A stretch of DNA of 64,000 nt from Lophium mytilinum (Eukaryota; Ascomycota; Dothideomycetes; Mytilinidiales; Mytilinidiaceae). The stretch is taken from the NCBI GenBank assembly GCA_010093605.1, contig MU004185.1:579334-643333 (forward strand), given 5' to 3'. Below are positions 20,940 to 32,571 of this stretch, piece by piece. Both the position numbers and the translations under genes were made by a program. The notes beneath the pieces were generated by a model. It worked only from the letters and a program-made list of their open reading frames with translations. It had not been told where the DNA came from and did no database searches. Positions within the stretch are counted from its first letter, which is position 1. The number at the start of each line of letters is the position of its first letter.

Positions 20940-21774
20940 ATGTCAGCCACAACCAAAATCGCAGTGCAATCTTTAGCCGGTTCGTAGATCCCCAGAGCTC
21001 TTCCCCCAAACCCCCTCCAAGCTAACCTAATTCCAGACCTCAAGAACACCACCGACGACGCTCTCCCCAATTACCTCACCTCCATCAAATTCCAGCGATC
21101 GCACAGGCTAATAGACGTACGCCTCGCCCTCGGCTACACCGCTGTCATCCTCGCCGGCGGCCTCTTCTACTTCGACTGGAAGCATGGCTGGGAAGCTTCG
21201 AAACCGTACACCGGACCCGCAGTGGCGGTGTACTTTGCACTGAATGCTGCGTTCTCGTATTGGATGTGGATGGTGGAGAAGGGGTCTATCTTTGAAGGGG
21301 AGAGGACGACGGGGAAGGTGAGCAATATAATTTCTCTTATACCACTCCGAACTATCTGTCCAAGAGACATATCCCGGAATATACGACCACAAGTACCAAA
21401 ACTAACAATCCCAGGTCGGCATTCTCTCCACCTCTAAGAAATACGACCCAACCTACTACCTCACTGTTACCTTCACCGACCCTTCCGGCAAGACGGACAC
21501 TCGCGACATCTCCGCCCCCTTCTCCCGCTGGTTCACGTCAGACGGTTACTTCGTGGCCAAGCCTTTCCAGCAATGGCTCGCTTCGAATGTGCCAGGCATT
21601 GGCGCGGCTGATCCGCAAAACATTGTTGAGGAGATTGGAAGAGGGAGCGCGGCCGAGGAGACTGGAGGTGTGAGTGTGGAGGATATGCTGAGGGTGGCTG
21701 GAGTTACAGGGGTTGCGGGGGCTACGGGGGCCAAGACGAAGGCGGGGGGCAGCGGAAGGAAGAGGAAGGGATAG
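20940..21774 (+). CDS. SPC2: Signal peptidase complex subunit 2
   Basis: Exons 20940-20979, 21037-21317 and 21415-21774 give 226 aa. The first exon is only 40 bp (MSATTKIAVQSLA). Introns are 57 and 97 bp, with the first showing a GCTAAC branch site. Two membrane helices form a hairpin: RLALGYTAVILAGGLFYFDW and AVAVYFALNAAFSYWMWMVE. Cytosolic sequence includes YDPTYYLTVTFTDPSG and DISAPFSRWFTSDGYF, typical of the SPC25/SPCS2 family. The protein assists signal peptide cleavage by Sec11, linking the complex to the translocon. The C-terminal ~70 residues are a Gly/Ala-rich fungal extension ending in a basic tail (GRKRKG). Confidence 0.93.
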
Positions 21775-23133
21775 ATGGGCAGTCTTTCATGTGCTGGAAG
21801 TCCTTTGAGAGGAGTTTGGGGACTTTGTTGACTGAGTGGTCTCGCCGAGAGAAGACCCATTTGGTTGGTTCTAGTAGCTTTCCTGCTATTTTTGACAAAA
21901 AGCGTTTCTGTCAATAAAAGCGGAAGTTGGAACATTCTTGTTCACGGGTGGACGATTACGGCCGACCAATTCACCCGAGGGCTTAGACGACCTGTTATTC
22001 AACGTATCGAAAATACCCGGTTCTTCTACTCCTAGATGTAATCAGCAACGCCCTTCTCTGACCCTCTTTGCTGCCCATTACTCCCATTACTCCCATTACT
22101 CCCATTACTCCCATTACTCCCATTACTCCCATTACTCCCATTACTCCCATTACTCCCATTACTCCCATTACTCCCATTACTCCCATTACTCCCATTACTC
22201 CCATTACTCCCATTACTCCCCTCTACCCTTCTTACCCTCCCGATCCTCCGTCTAATCAGTAATGGTCAACTTTTACATTCCCCTTCATATGTCACATCAC
22301 TAGCTAGAGGGCTCCATGAAGTCACTTACAGTACTGACAATCTAGGCTGCTCGGGACGACTTACCCCAATGCCGTCTTCAGTTTTCTTAACTTTCTTTAC
22401 TACGTGACTACTCTACGCTTACTTGACCAGTACTAAGCCTAACGTACATATTCATGCTACCTCTATATCGCTTCTTTTCTCCTGTGACGTCCGAGTCACT
22501 TACTCCTAACACTTTAAGACTATCTCTATAGCACTTCGCCCCCCTATATATCGTAATAGTAGGGTTGAGCGTGTTTCGCTTTTACATACTACACCGTCTT
22601 GCCCTTTCTGCAGTCATGTGTTACGGCTTTTGTTCTTCCTTCAGGTCAGGCAGCGTGCTTGCAGATACTTCGGCGGAGCTGGGTAGCGGTGTTTCTTAAG
22701 ATTCTGTAATTTATCATCGGAGTATACATATCCTACTATAGGCGCTACCTCCTTGTGCCCTCGTTCGTGAAGTGACGTCGGCTCGTGTGAAATGTCTAGT
22801 TGAAACTACCAAGTATCGTTACTCATAGGTTTTATGTTGGAGGGATGTTGCTTGTAGCAAGATTGGGTACACAAGTGACTTCAGGGGCATCGCATACCAC
22901 AAGTAGGGGGATAAAATGGTTTCAAATGGATTCTGTTCGCATAAAACGTAGCTGAGGTAGACTATGATTTTTCATATCCACAAACGCTACATGATGAGGT
23001 CAAGCGCCATTCAATGCCCACGCCGTGATTCCCTGAGAACGCCCAGAATGCCTACCGTTTCTCCCAAATTAGGACTTTTGCCTACCTCATCCCCTTATAT
23101 ATCTCCAACGTCCGGCTCTCATGAGCCCCAGAC
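21775..23133. other. Intergenic with minisatellite and AT-richer stretch
   Basis: It holds the 9-bp minisatellite at 22074-22217. From about 22260 to 22960 the sequence is richer in TA and T than its surroundings and has no open frame of note. This could be old repeat sequence or simply non-coding DNA. No gene is called. Confidence 0.5.
22074..22217. repeat. Perfect 9-bp minisatellite, 16 copies of CCCATTACT
   Basis: Sixteen uninterrupted copies of CCCATTACT span 144 bp. The minus strand reads GGG every nine bases with six-base loops (AGTAAT), matching the G3N1-7 quadruplex pattern. A chance open frame (His-Tyr-Ser repeats) crosses it but has no gene features. Confidence 0.97.
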
Positions 23134-24339
23134 CTACTCATCCCTCTCAAGCAACGGCAGCACCTCCAACTCCCGCTTGATTATCCGCTCGAACTCTTCT
23201 CGCTCGATTCCCGCTGCCCGCGCAAGTCGGAATAAGGACTTCATGTCCGTGCTGATATGCTGCTTAATCGCCATCTCCGCCTGACTACTCGCTTCTGCCT
23301 CTCGCTCTAGTCGTTCTACCGAGCTCGACGACCCCGCCGACGCCGGCCGCGGGTGATTAAGCGCGCTGCCCTCATCCGACGGGTTCTCATGACCGGCATG
23401 CTCGACCGCAATGCCGTTCGCTGTGTACGGCGGCGGGAACGAGGAGTCGTAGCCCCCCGGTCCTAGATTCGTCGTCTCGAGCGGCTCCTTCTCAGGTTCG
23501 CGAGGAGGGAGCTTCCCTGCGCCTGAAAGTTCTCCGCCTTTCAGTGTCGATTCTCCTGCTATGAGTCCCTCTTCATCCGGGTCATGCGCATCGAGCGCCG
23601 GCTGCACTTCCGCAGCATAGCGGGCGAAATACTCTAGTTCTGCGAGCTCCGATTGCGAGGGCAGCTGGACGCGGGAACTGGCCGGGGGAGGGGCCGGCGA
23701 GCGCTTTTGGGCCGGTGTCACCCCGCCGGGCGTGCGGTCGTAGGAGGCCCAGTAGTCATCGTCGTCGTCTTCTGCATCATTGCTCTGCGCTTGGGCGGAT
23801 GCCGGTGCGGTTTGGTTCCCGTTCGTGGTGCCGTTAGCCTGCGGCGCTTTCCGCGTGAAGCTGGGCCCAGCGTCCTCGTTCGCCTCTGCTATGCTCTCAA
23901 ACCATCGTGCGCCGTCCTCGCCGTCTTCTGTGCCCCGAAGCTCGGCGAGCCGCCAGCCTTTGTCGTCGCCTGTGCACCAGAGGTATGTGGGGAGGAGCTT
24001 GAATTCTTCGAGGACAAGGCGGGCGTGCAGGGTTTCGGGGTCTAACCGCCGGTACAGGATGGCTTCTGGGTCTCTGAGCTCGACTTCTCCGGACACAGGG
24101 TGGGGTTCTAGCTGTATTTCTTCGACGATGCCGGGGAGTTTGGAGGCGACTTGTGCGTCCCAGCAGAGGAGGGTGAGCCAGGAGTTGGAGGAGAGGAGCT
24201 GTACTCGCTGCCGAAGGATCGGGGAAAGGAGAGGTAGCAGAGCTGGCGGAGGCTTGCTTGAGGCGAATGCGGTGGGTAGGCAGGCGAGGAGAGGGGGGAG
24301 GAGGTCTCGGGGAGCCGGGGGTGAGAGGTGTTGGATCAT
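23134..24339 (-). CDS. Uncharacterised fungal protein, 401 aa
   Basis: Single exon, 401 aa. I do not recognise a named domain. The N-terminal ~160 residues look folded: Leu/Pro-rich helices (LLPLLSPILRQRVQLLSS), then NSWLTLLCWDAQVASKLPGI and YLWCTGDDKGWRL. The centre is disordered and contains an acidic patch followed by DDYWASYDRTPGG, the most motif-like segment. The C-terminal ~50 residues form a charged helix (AIKQHISTDMKSLFRLARAAG). No signal peptide or membrane segment is present, so it is likely cytosolic or nuclear. The length of the frame, the well-ordered ends and the codon regularity support a real gene. Function is unknown. Confidence 0.78.
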   Translation of the reverse strand: MIQHLSPPAPRDLLPPLLACLPTAFASSKPPPALLPLLSPILRQRVQLLSSNSWLTLLCWDAQVASKLPGIVEEIQLEPHPVSGEVELRDPEAILYRRLDPETLHARLVLEEFKLLPTYLWCTGDDKGWRLAELRGTEDGEDGARWFESIAEANEDAGPSFTRKAPQANGTTNGNQTAPASAQAQSNDAEDDDDDYWASYDRTPGGVTPAQKRSPAPPPASSRVQLPSQSELAELEYFARYAAEVQPALDAHDPDEEGLIAGESTLKGGELSGAGKLPPREPEKEPLETTNLGPGGYDSSFPPPYTANGIAVEHAGHENPSDEGSALNHPRPASAGSSSSVERLEREAEASSQAEMAIKQHISTDMKSLFRLARAAGIEREEFERIIKRELEVLPLLERDE

Positions 24340-27186
24340 TTTCGGGACTTTGGCGATGGGCGGATTATGGTGGAGGAAAGACGAAGTGGCGGTTCAAAAA
24401 ATGTACTTATGCACAGGTGTTATTATGTTAGCTGCTGTCGCCCTGGTTCCGTGGTAGGTTTGGGTCCTCGTCCCACAGGTTGGCCGCCTGAATTGCGGGA
24501 CGTGGGCGTGGCAGCTGAGTGACGATGCTGTCACATGCGAGCCAGATGCGGGTCACAGCGCGTGCGTATTGATGCGACGACACGGGGAGGGCCAAGGAGG
24601 AGAAGAAAAATAGGAAGAGAAGCTGTGGTGAGAGGAGTGAGGATGCATATCGACAGCAAATAATCGAGTTCTGCTAGAGGTTGCTTATGGCTGCCGTTCT
24701 TAGCCTCCTTCTGGCCGATAGATCTGGGGAGCCAGGATGTCCCGCTTTCCCGCGTCCGCTTGCCGCCATGTTGTTTCAACTCCACACGGAAAAGCTTAGG
24801 CTCGCTGCTTTCATTGCTCACCACCTCGTCTTTACTGCTGTCTCTAATTCGGCTTGTACGAAGTGACAACAAGAGCTCTTCCATGACCATAGTACAAAAG
24901 GAACGAGAAGAAAATCTGGGTTCGCGGCTTTCGGCTTCGGTGCATTTCGGGAAATACCTTCGGAGATGTACTGATTCACATTAGTCTCCAGGAACCGAAC
25001 TAAGACATACCGCAATTAACATCAATTTCTACTCTACTACGGGAGCCGAAGCATAAATGGAAAAGAAATCCGGACTTTGAAGTGTCCTGTTCTGGGACAT
25101 CGCTGTGGCACCAAAGGCCCTCAATCCCCGTGCCTATCTCAACGGTGTTTGGTACGACCATCATTTAACGTCGTCTCAGTCAATATCAATCGATGCGACA
25201 CTAGTCAAGTCTGAATTAGAGTAAAGTGTCATCATGCCGCTCGCACTAGCTCTTTCTGTGGGCCCATCCAGGACAATGGAAGAGGACTTGAGGAATCATC
25301 GGCAAAAGGACTTTTATCCATAATACCCTTTCGTCTTAGCACTCGCAGGATTACAAGTCGCTGAAGCAGGCACTCTTGAGCCTCAAAACCGAGATACACA
25401 ACATCGCTCGGCGACCTTTATTGAGGCATGAATACACCTTAAATATGCTATCAATTATACCAAGATTTCTGTTCGCTTGTTTCTGCGATACGTGCGCGGA
25501 GTCTGTTCTGAAACAGAGCCTAAAGGCGGGATTACTAACGTCTCTATGGCGAAGACACCCCGTTATTGGCCCGCTACACAGCCTCAAACTTCACCTCAAC
25601 TCGGACTGTGGTTGCGTGGCTGTTTGTAAAGTCAGCATGAGAATGACGCGCATACAGACAGCAATGGCAGCACAACAGTCCTTAAGAAGAAGCACTAAGA
25701 GCATGCCCTGACATGGTGGAGTTTTCATCTAATTTTGGGTGCTGATATGCATATCGCTAGCTTCCGAGATGGAATTGGGAAAGAATGCCTAGCGGGAAGC
25801 CAAAAAGCTTCTGGCAGCTTGTTCTCGGCTCTCTCTAGACTGTGCGTCATGGGACTAGCGGGAGCGACGTCGTGGCTGTCGAAGGAATGCGGGACTATCA
25901 CCGTAGTCTTGGCTATCTGCAGACTCGAGAATGAACGAATGTGCTTCTAGAAGGATCGTGCTCAAGGCCAGGCACTTGGGGCTGAGCAGCATTGGATTCG
26001 GCTGTTGACATTGCGCTCGATTGTCATGTCGAGATGCATGAGAACCGGTCAGAGACACAACTCCAGCGATCTCTATGCTGGCTGTGTCCCCAGTCAAGAC
26101 TCGACTCTGTAACGATCTATCCGTCTATCTATCTATCTGTCTCGTGGGGTATCCGTGCGGGATTTGATAGCGCTACTTCTACCAGACTGCATCTCATACA
26201 TACATCTTTTGCAAGGATGCACGGGAATGGCTGCGAGGTCAAGACCCATGATATCCAAGTCTTTGTATATGGCCAGAACAGTGCAGCCAGTTCGTAACTG
26301 AGATGGTACAGACGAAGCCGCTCGAGACCAGCAATCATGCAGGCGAGTGGTGCCAGGCTGGTTTTGTGGTGGTGCTGCCGTCTAAGCCTCCCCAGACACG
26401 AGACCAAGCGTGGCTGAGGCGAACCAAAGCAGTCGGAAATCTGCCTCGACAACGACTAGGAGGCTGGGTAGTGCTGGCAGGAGTGGAGTCCGCTGCTCTT
26501 CCCCAGGCCTTTCTGCGACCTCGTCCCGGGTGCAGACAAGCCTGTCACCAGTTAAAAGACGAGGGCCAAAAGCTGCCGTTCAACCCCTTCCCTTCTTGGC
26601 ATCACGACTGTCGCAAACCCGCCGTGTCAGCCTGACCGGTGCGAGTGCAGAATAGTCCCAGGTTGCTGCGGTCGCGACATCATCGCTGCGTTCCGCCTGG
26701 AACTACTTGCTGGCGGATTCTGAGACCCGGCACACGCTCGAAACATCGCCCTCGACGACCGGTGCTGCTCGTGTGGTCGCGACGTTCCTGGATCAGCTCA
26801 AGGCTGCTTTTTGAGGCTTAGCGCATCGTGGGCATCCCTGGCACAAGGCGCACCCGCAGACCGTCGTTCATAGCGGCAGCATTGTCCACTGTTGCCGCAA
26901 CTCTTGGGCGTGCAATAGTCTTCGTCTTCTCTGCCTTTTCTCGCGCTTCTCCTTCACCCTCAATATCTCTTGCAACCACTTCTTGCTTCCGCGCGTCGAA
27001 CCGCCCGTCGAAATCTCAGGCGGCTAGGCAGCACTCCATGCCACGATAACCCACATCCTCAGTCACGTTGCCACCCACCATCTACCATTCGCACCTCGGG
27101 ACTAGCTCCAGGGACCCTCGGTGCGCAGAGAATCACTCGTTCTCCATTTGTAAATTGGGCTATCCCGCGTGGGCATTCTGGGACCA
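24340..27186. other. Intergenic 2.8 kb upstream of the large C2H2 gene
   Basis: No gene is recognised. A short TCTA-rich microsatellite lies at about 26120-26140. From about 26.6 kb the sequence becomes pyrimidine-rich, as expected of a long 5' leader of the 1345-aa gene. Frames in this stretch carry no domain features. Confidence 0.5.
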
Positions 27187-30100
27187 ATGATGCCCGCGAT
27201 GGAGTCAAGATCCCCCTCGTACACCAACGGCCAAGGCAATATGCCCCGCCGCCAGGATGAGAACCGTTTCCTGTCTTCATCACCTTCGGGGAATCACTAT
27301 CTACCGAATGATGACGGCTCGTTCGCCTTTTCTGCGGAGCCCGTAATAATGAACTACACCACCATGGGCGCCTTGCATTCAACTGAATCCACAGAGAATT
27401 CCGTCTTCACCCCCAACACTGGCTCATCCTATGACTCGCTCCACCCGGATGTCATCAATCAATCCTACGCACATCAGCCGAATCAGTATGTCCAGCACCA
27501 AATGCAGCATTTAGCTGGAAACTCTGCGCCCCATAGCCTCTCGCCGTCCGTGAACTCGTTGCACGACCACGTCAGCCCTGATGGATATCTCAGTGATTCC
27601 ATCTATCAAGATTACAGCCAATACACCACGCCAGGTTTCGGAGATCCGCTTCTAGAAAATCCACTCTTGGAAACTCAGCTCGGGTCACTGCTCCATATCA
27701 GCGAGACCAACCAAGGCAGCCCCTACGCTGGGTCCTACCATGGCAGTAGCTCTATGCTTGGAGTAGATGCCAACTCGATGCGAGGCTTCAATCAGGGTCA
27801 GCCGTCTCTATCTTCTGCGAGGTCCGACTCACATCTTTTGTCGCCAAGCTTGACCAGCAATTCGAGCCCGGTGATTGGTGATGAGAGCGCGAACAATCTC
27901 ACCGTAGCTGCTATCAGGCTCACCGGGAACGAGTTTCAGCCACAATCTACCCCTTCGCCTGCCATGTCTTCCAGTGCTCGATCAAACCCCCACCAACAAC
28001 AGCACAGCCCGGCGCTTACCAACAGCCCGGGTGGACCTGGTGCAGGTGGAGTGTCCCTTGCAAACCCTCAGCCACGAGCGCCACATCTCACAAGCCCCAT
28101 TGTTCGCGTGGAGAATTACAGTCGTGGGGAATCTCCCGCCAGGTCCGACATTAGTCGGACCATGAGCAAGAGAAGTCATGGGAGTCGAAGATCTGGCACG
28201 CACCTGTCGCCATACCCGGTAGACGACTCCTCTGATGATGATATGGAGGAAGAGCCACCGCCTGTCAGGAACGTATCAGTTGCCGCTGAAAGAAGGGAAG
28301 ATGGTTCTTGGCTTGCGGACAACAGTTCCGGTCAGGCTGGACTAAGTCCTGCCGATCGGGATGCCATGAAAGATATCTACGTACCAACCATTGAGGAAGT
28401 AGCCGAGCAACGCCTCATAGCAGAAAAGAAGGCCGAGGTTCAAGACTGGCTGACAAAGAGCGAGGTTGGGAGCGAAGCTGGAGATATCGACAATGATGCC
28501 CTAGCAATCCGAAGAAAGCACACCACCAACAGACGCCGAGCCAAGAGCCATAACGATGCCAGCGTACGTCAGACTCTTGGGTCTTCTCTAGGCCTTGGTG
28601 TGCGGACTGTATTTGATGACTCTGGAATCCCGGGACCGGGAGTATACGTTGATGAGCGGAGCGAAATGGACGAAGACGAAGAGGAAGATGAAGAAGACTA
28701 CGAGCCGGAATCTCCACCTGCCCAAATAGAAGTGGCTGGAGTGGAAGTGGAAACATCATACTTCCCGTCTATCACACAGAACGAAGTCGCTCCAGAAGCG
28801 CCGGTAGGCACTCGGCCCTGGAATGATGTTCCTTTCCAACCGGAAGCCTCGGGTGATCGCTATCAGCCTCCTACCTCAAATGCGGCTATGATGCGGTTCC
28901 ATCAACGAGCAAAGGACATCGAGTCGGCATCGCTTGCAGCTACTATTGGCTCACGCCGCGTGAGTGAGTCTGATCTGGGCAGTCTATATGCTGCTGGGGG
29001 TGTATCGAAGCTCATTACCTCGGACGTAAACCAAGCGAAACCAAAGGACAAGAGTAGAGACAGGCGACCAAGCTTCTTAGATAATATTCTTCCAAAGCGC
29101 ACGGTTAGTAACAACGTATTGAAGCGGAAAGGGAGCCACCCAATAGCACCACCACAAGCACCAGACTCTGCCATACCTAAAGTGAAGGAGCCTCAACCAT
29201 TACTAGAGAAGCCCAAGAGGATAGGAAGCTGGGGCCGTCCCAAGTCACCGAGGCTTGACACCAGTGTAGCTCAAAACACTAGGGATGTTGGTCCTCCAGG
29301 CTCTGGTAATCTGTCTGCAACGTCAGGTCCGTGGGCGCATGCCAAGAACGCCATCAGACGAAGCAGGAGTAGGAGTGATTTGGGAAAATCACCTGGCCTT
29401 GCAGAACTCATGACACAACACGGTGGCCCACCGATGCTGACCCTTGCATCTCCATTAGCGGACGCCGAAGCAACCAAAAATTCTCCCCTTCCAAGCCCTG
29501 GTGGTGACGAGGACGAAAACAACATGGACGACGAAGGTCTATCATCAGAAGCGGTCATTATGGATCTCAAAGTCCGTTCCGATCCCATAATACCCACGTA
29601 CGAAGGTTTCAAGACCCATGCAAGACAACTCAACCCAAGGCTAGTGGATTACATGGTCGAAAGAATCACACAAGAGCAGATGAGGCGATACAAGCGGCTC
29701 CTAGAGTTTCGAGTGAAGCATCTAAATGCCGTGAAGAATAAGAAGTGTGCGTCTACGAAGGAGTTCTGTGTAGCTCTCGGTGGGGACTCGAAATTGCTAC
29801 CTCCTCGGGCGGGCAACAAGGACTCCGATGCACCTTTTATTGGGTTTCAAATCACAGCCCCTGGGGCATCGGACGATGATGGCGAGGCCGCGCCAGAAGG
29901 AACCGTCGTTTCTGCACAGTTCCCTCAGGGTGTTCCATTGCCTCCTGTCAAGAGGCTGCCAGCAGAGTTTGAATGCCCCCTATGCTTCAAGGTTAAGAAG
30001 TTCTACAAGCCATCCGACTGGACAAAACATGTCCATGAAGATGTTCAGCCATTCACTTGTACTTTCCCCAACTGCGGTGAGCCCAAGTCGTTCAAGCGCA

Positions 30101-31224
30101 AAGCGGACTGGGTCAGACACGAGAACGAGCGACATCGCCAACTCGAAAACTGGACATGCTCTGTGGCCGATTGTAACCACACCTGCTACCGCAAAGACAA
30201 CTTTGTGCAGCATCTTGTTCGTGAGCACAAGATTGCTGAGCCACGAGCACGCACAGGCCGGTCGGGAAATACTAGTGCGCGGGATACATCTGCACATCCG
30301 GACAATGCCTGGTCAGGCGGCTTTCCTGGCGGAAGTCAGACTTCAAAGGACCCTTCGGACGATGTCTGGGCTCTAGTAGAGAAGTGTCGTCAGGACACAA
30401 CGAAACAGCCTAAGGACGAGCCTTGCAGATTCTGCGGTAACATCCTCAACAGTTGGAAGAAGTTGACAGTGCATCTGGCGAAGCACATGGAGCAAATTAG
30501 CATGCCGATTCTCCCTCTTGTGGAACAGAAGCAGCTCAACGCAGACACTATCATCAGCCCGGTCGTGGAGATGCCCGAGCATTCTAGGAACCAGCTTGCT
30601 ACACCAATCAAATCACCCAACGACAATCCGTCCAGGTACAATCCGGGCTCCACTATGCCTCATCTTGGTGCTGGATTTGACCCAGCAACGTACGCGCAGT
30701 ACTCGTCAGAGGTTTCCCAATCTAGCCTCACGGCTCCGGCCATGCACTCGTATCCGCCGCCACAGTTTCCGTATCGTGGCCAACAACAGCAACAGAATCC
30801 ATCCTTCAGCTTTCCCATTGACCAACCGCAGAGCTTTGCTGTCCGCTCATACCCAGGGCTACTTGACACCAGGCAGCGCAGTCCTCAGGGCAATGGAGCA
30901 CAGTCATCGAATCAAGCATACCGAGGGAACATGCAGAATGGTGCTGGCCAGTATGCTCCAATCACTCCGGTTTCGGCGACGTATGGACAACCGCAGGTGT
31001 TCTCCTCTCCAGTTGACACAACGCCATACTCCAATGAAATACCGTCAGCATACTTTACAAACGAGCCACAGAGCATTGTTGCAGCGCCTCAGGCTGGTCT
31101 GAATGGAAACGCCCATCTTGGGTACGACCAGAGCAGTGGTGTTCCATACTCGTCGGCAGGGTATCAACAGATTCCTCAGTATATGCAACAGCAACAGCAG
31201 AACTATCCCTACCAGGGGCAATGA
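27187..31224 (+). CDS. Large C2H2 zinc-finger regulator, 1345 aa
   Basis: Single uninterrupted exon. The first in-frame ATG is at 27187 (MMPAMESRSP). An ATG four codons later is an alternative start. The first ~900 residues are disordered, Ser/Pro/Gln-rich with acidic patches. Zinc fingers begin near residue 928: FECPLCFKV...HVHED, then CTFPNCGEPKSFKRKADWVR with HENERH, then WTCSVADCNHTCYRKDNF with HLVREH, and later near residue 1080 CRFCGNILNSWKKLTVHLAKH. The C-terminal ~250 residues are Gln/Pro/Tyr-rich (QQQQQ tracts). The finger order matches the 544-aa and 931-aa genes in this window. It is probably a nuclear DNA-binding regulator. Targets are unknown. A 4-kb intron-free frame is notable beside intron-rich neighbours. 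Confidence 0.9.
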   Translation: MMPAMESRSPSYTNGQGNMPRRQDENRFLSSSPSGNHYLPNDDGSFAFSAEPVIMNYTTMGALHSTESTENSVFTPNTGSSYDSLHPDVINQSYAHQPNQYVQHQMQHLAGNSAPHSLSPSVNSLHDHVSPDGYLSDSIYQDYSQYTTPGFGDPLLENPLLETQLGSLLHISETNQGSPYAGSYHGSSSMLGVDANSMRGFNQGQPSLSSARSDSHLLSPSLTSNSSPVIGDESANNLTVAAIRLTGNEFQPQSTPSPAMSSSARSNPHQQQHSPALTNSPGGPGAGGVSLANPQPRAPHLTSPIVRVENYSRGESPARSDISRTMSKRSHGSRRSGTHLSPYPVDDSSDDDMEEEPPPVRNVSVAAERREDGSWLADNSSGQAGLSPADRDAMKDIYVPTIEEVAEQRLIAEKKAEVQDWLTKSEVGSEAGDIDNDALAIRRKHTTNRRRAKSHNDASVRQTLGSSLGLGVRTVFDDSGIPGPGVYVDERSEMDEDEEEDEEDYEPESPPAQIEVAGVEVETSYFPSITQNEVAPEAPVGTRPWNDVPFQPEASGDRYQPPTSNAAMMRFHQRAKDIESASLAATIGSRRVSESDLGSLYAAGGVSKLITSDVNQAKPKDKSRDRRPSFLDNILPKRTVSNNVLKRKGSHPIAPPQAPDSAIPKVKEPQPLLEKPKRIGSWGRPKSPRLDTSVAQNTRDVGPPGSGNLSATSGPWAHAKNAIRRSRSRSDLGKSPGLAELMTQHGGPPMLTLASPLADAEATKNSPLPSPGGDEDENNMDDEGLSSEAVIMDLKVRSDPIIPTYEGFKTHARQLNPRLVDYMVERITQEQMRRYKRLLEFRVKHLNAVKNKKCASTKEFCVALGGDSKLLPPRAGNKDSDAPFIGFQITAPGASDDDGEAAPEGTVVSAQFPQGVPLPPVKRLPAEFECPLCFKVKKFYKPSDWTKHVHEDVQPFTCTFPNCGEPKSFKRKADWVRHENERHRQLENWTCSVADCNHTCYRKDNFVQHLVREHKIAEPRARTGRSGNTSARDTSAHPDNAWSGGFPGGSQTSKDPSDDVWALVEKCRQDTTKQPKDEPCRFCGNILNSWKKLTVHLAKHMEQISMPILPLVEQKQLNADTIISPVVEMPEHSRNQLATPIKSPNDNPSRYNPGSTMPHLGAGFDPATYAQYSSEVSQSSLTAPAMHSYPPPQFPYRGQQQQQNPSFSFPIDQPQSFAVRSYPGLLDTRQRSPQGNGAQSSNQAYRGNMQNGAGQYAPITPVSATYGQPQVFSSPVDTTPYSNEIPSAYFTNEPQSIVAAPQAGLNGNAHLGYDQSSGVPYSSAGYQQIPQYMQQQQQNYPYQGQ

Positions 31225-32571
31225 TATTCACCGATCTTCTTGGAAAGCATTTTGGCTAGTTGGTGGAACAAGTGGTGGCTTATATTTCTTGATGGGAAAC
31301 GATTCTTATGTCTTAATGTCATGATAGCGGAATGTACCAATCATAGACCGATTTCTTGTTCTCATTGCATCGGGGTTAGAGGACAACGGAGCGATTATGT
31401 CCTTTATGAGCGTTCTGTTGTATGTTTTCACATGGATCTAATAGGCGTTTGGGTTCTTCCTGGGGTTTCTGGAGACAGGGCGTGGAACGCGATACCTCCC
31501 TCTCTCAGGCCAACATTTACCAATCAGAATAGTAATCTCATGTTTCAAACGATTGGTCTTTCGGCAGGTGGACACTAGGTGCCATGCGGCATTTACAGCT
31601 CACGAACTAGGTCCTCTTTCGAGCTTGAAGCTGGTGGCATGCGGCAGACACTGCGGTCCGACTCGATTGTGCATGGTGCTACACCAATGCACCATGCCAC
31701 AGCCGGAACGAGGGCGCGGGGTGTTTCCCAGAGATACAGACCGCAAACAAGCGCCGTGGCTCTGGCAGGTCGACGGGGAGTACGCACACAGCCGCGGACA
31801 TGCAGATCTCGGATTCGTGCCACGATCGGCGACGATGCACAGAATGCGGGCGGGATTTTGGGTTTAAGAGGGCAATCATAGGGCGAGCAGGGCGTCGACT
31901 CAGCCACCTTTAGAGGGACACACCAATGTTCTGCCAAGGATGGCGGCCGGTCACCCAAGCTGGAGAGAGGCCGCCCACGCAGGCAGCAACAAGGCAAATC
32001 GGTTGCCTTTTTTTCTTCTGCATCAACAGCGCGGAGGCCGCCTTTTATCCTCGCACCATGAGCTAGGGAGCCTCACTCGATATGCTCGCCCGAGCCCTGA
32101 GCCCCCACTGAAGTCTGCTGCGCACTCTCTACACCCATCAGTTCCGCATCCGACCACCGCCGCTGTCCTCCTCGACATCTCTACGACTTTCCCACACCGG
32201 CCGCCCTGTGCAGCCAATTATTCCCACTTGCGCTGAGCCTGGTGCTCGCGCTACGTTCCTCTCAAGAAAGCCCTTCACTCGTGTCAGCCTCCAAGCGGTG
32301 TGGACGCCGGAGTACTAATGCACCCTCCTTGACGCACCGCCGTTGACTTCGACCTGTTGACCTCTCCGCGCCTATCCAAGGCTTCTCATTAGGCCCAAGG
32401 CTGCAGGCGCTCTTTTCCGTAGGTCGCTTTCTTCCGTTCTACTTTGTGTTTGTCTCTGTTGAGCATCTCCTTGACCGCTCGTCGGCTGCGGTTGTGTATT
32501 TCTCAACTCCATGTGCCTACTGTGCAAACATCAATGAGTCGTGTTGCGCCCCTGTGACGTTGAGGGCTAAC
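31225..32571. other. Intergenic between two C2H2 genes
   Basis: It holds the 3' flank of the large C2H2 gene and the 5' leader of the next. No RNA gene, repeat or additional coding region is recognised. Confidence 0.5.

Noticed and set aside
21938-22255. Frame encoding a His-Tyr-Ser repeat
   Set aside because: It exists only because the 9-bp repeat is a multiple of three. There is no signal peptide, flanking coding sequence or homologous feature.
26110-26145. TCTA microsatellite
   Set aside because: Only a few imperfect units, ordinary in fungal intergenic DNA.
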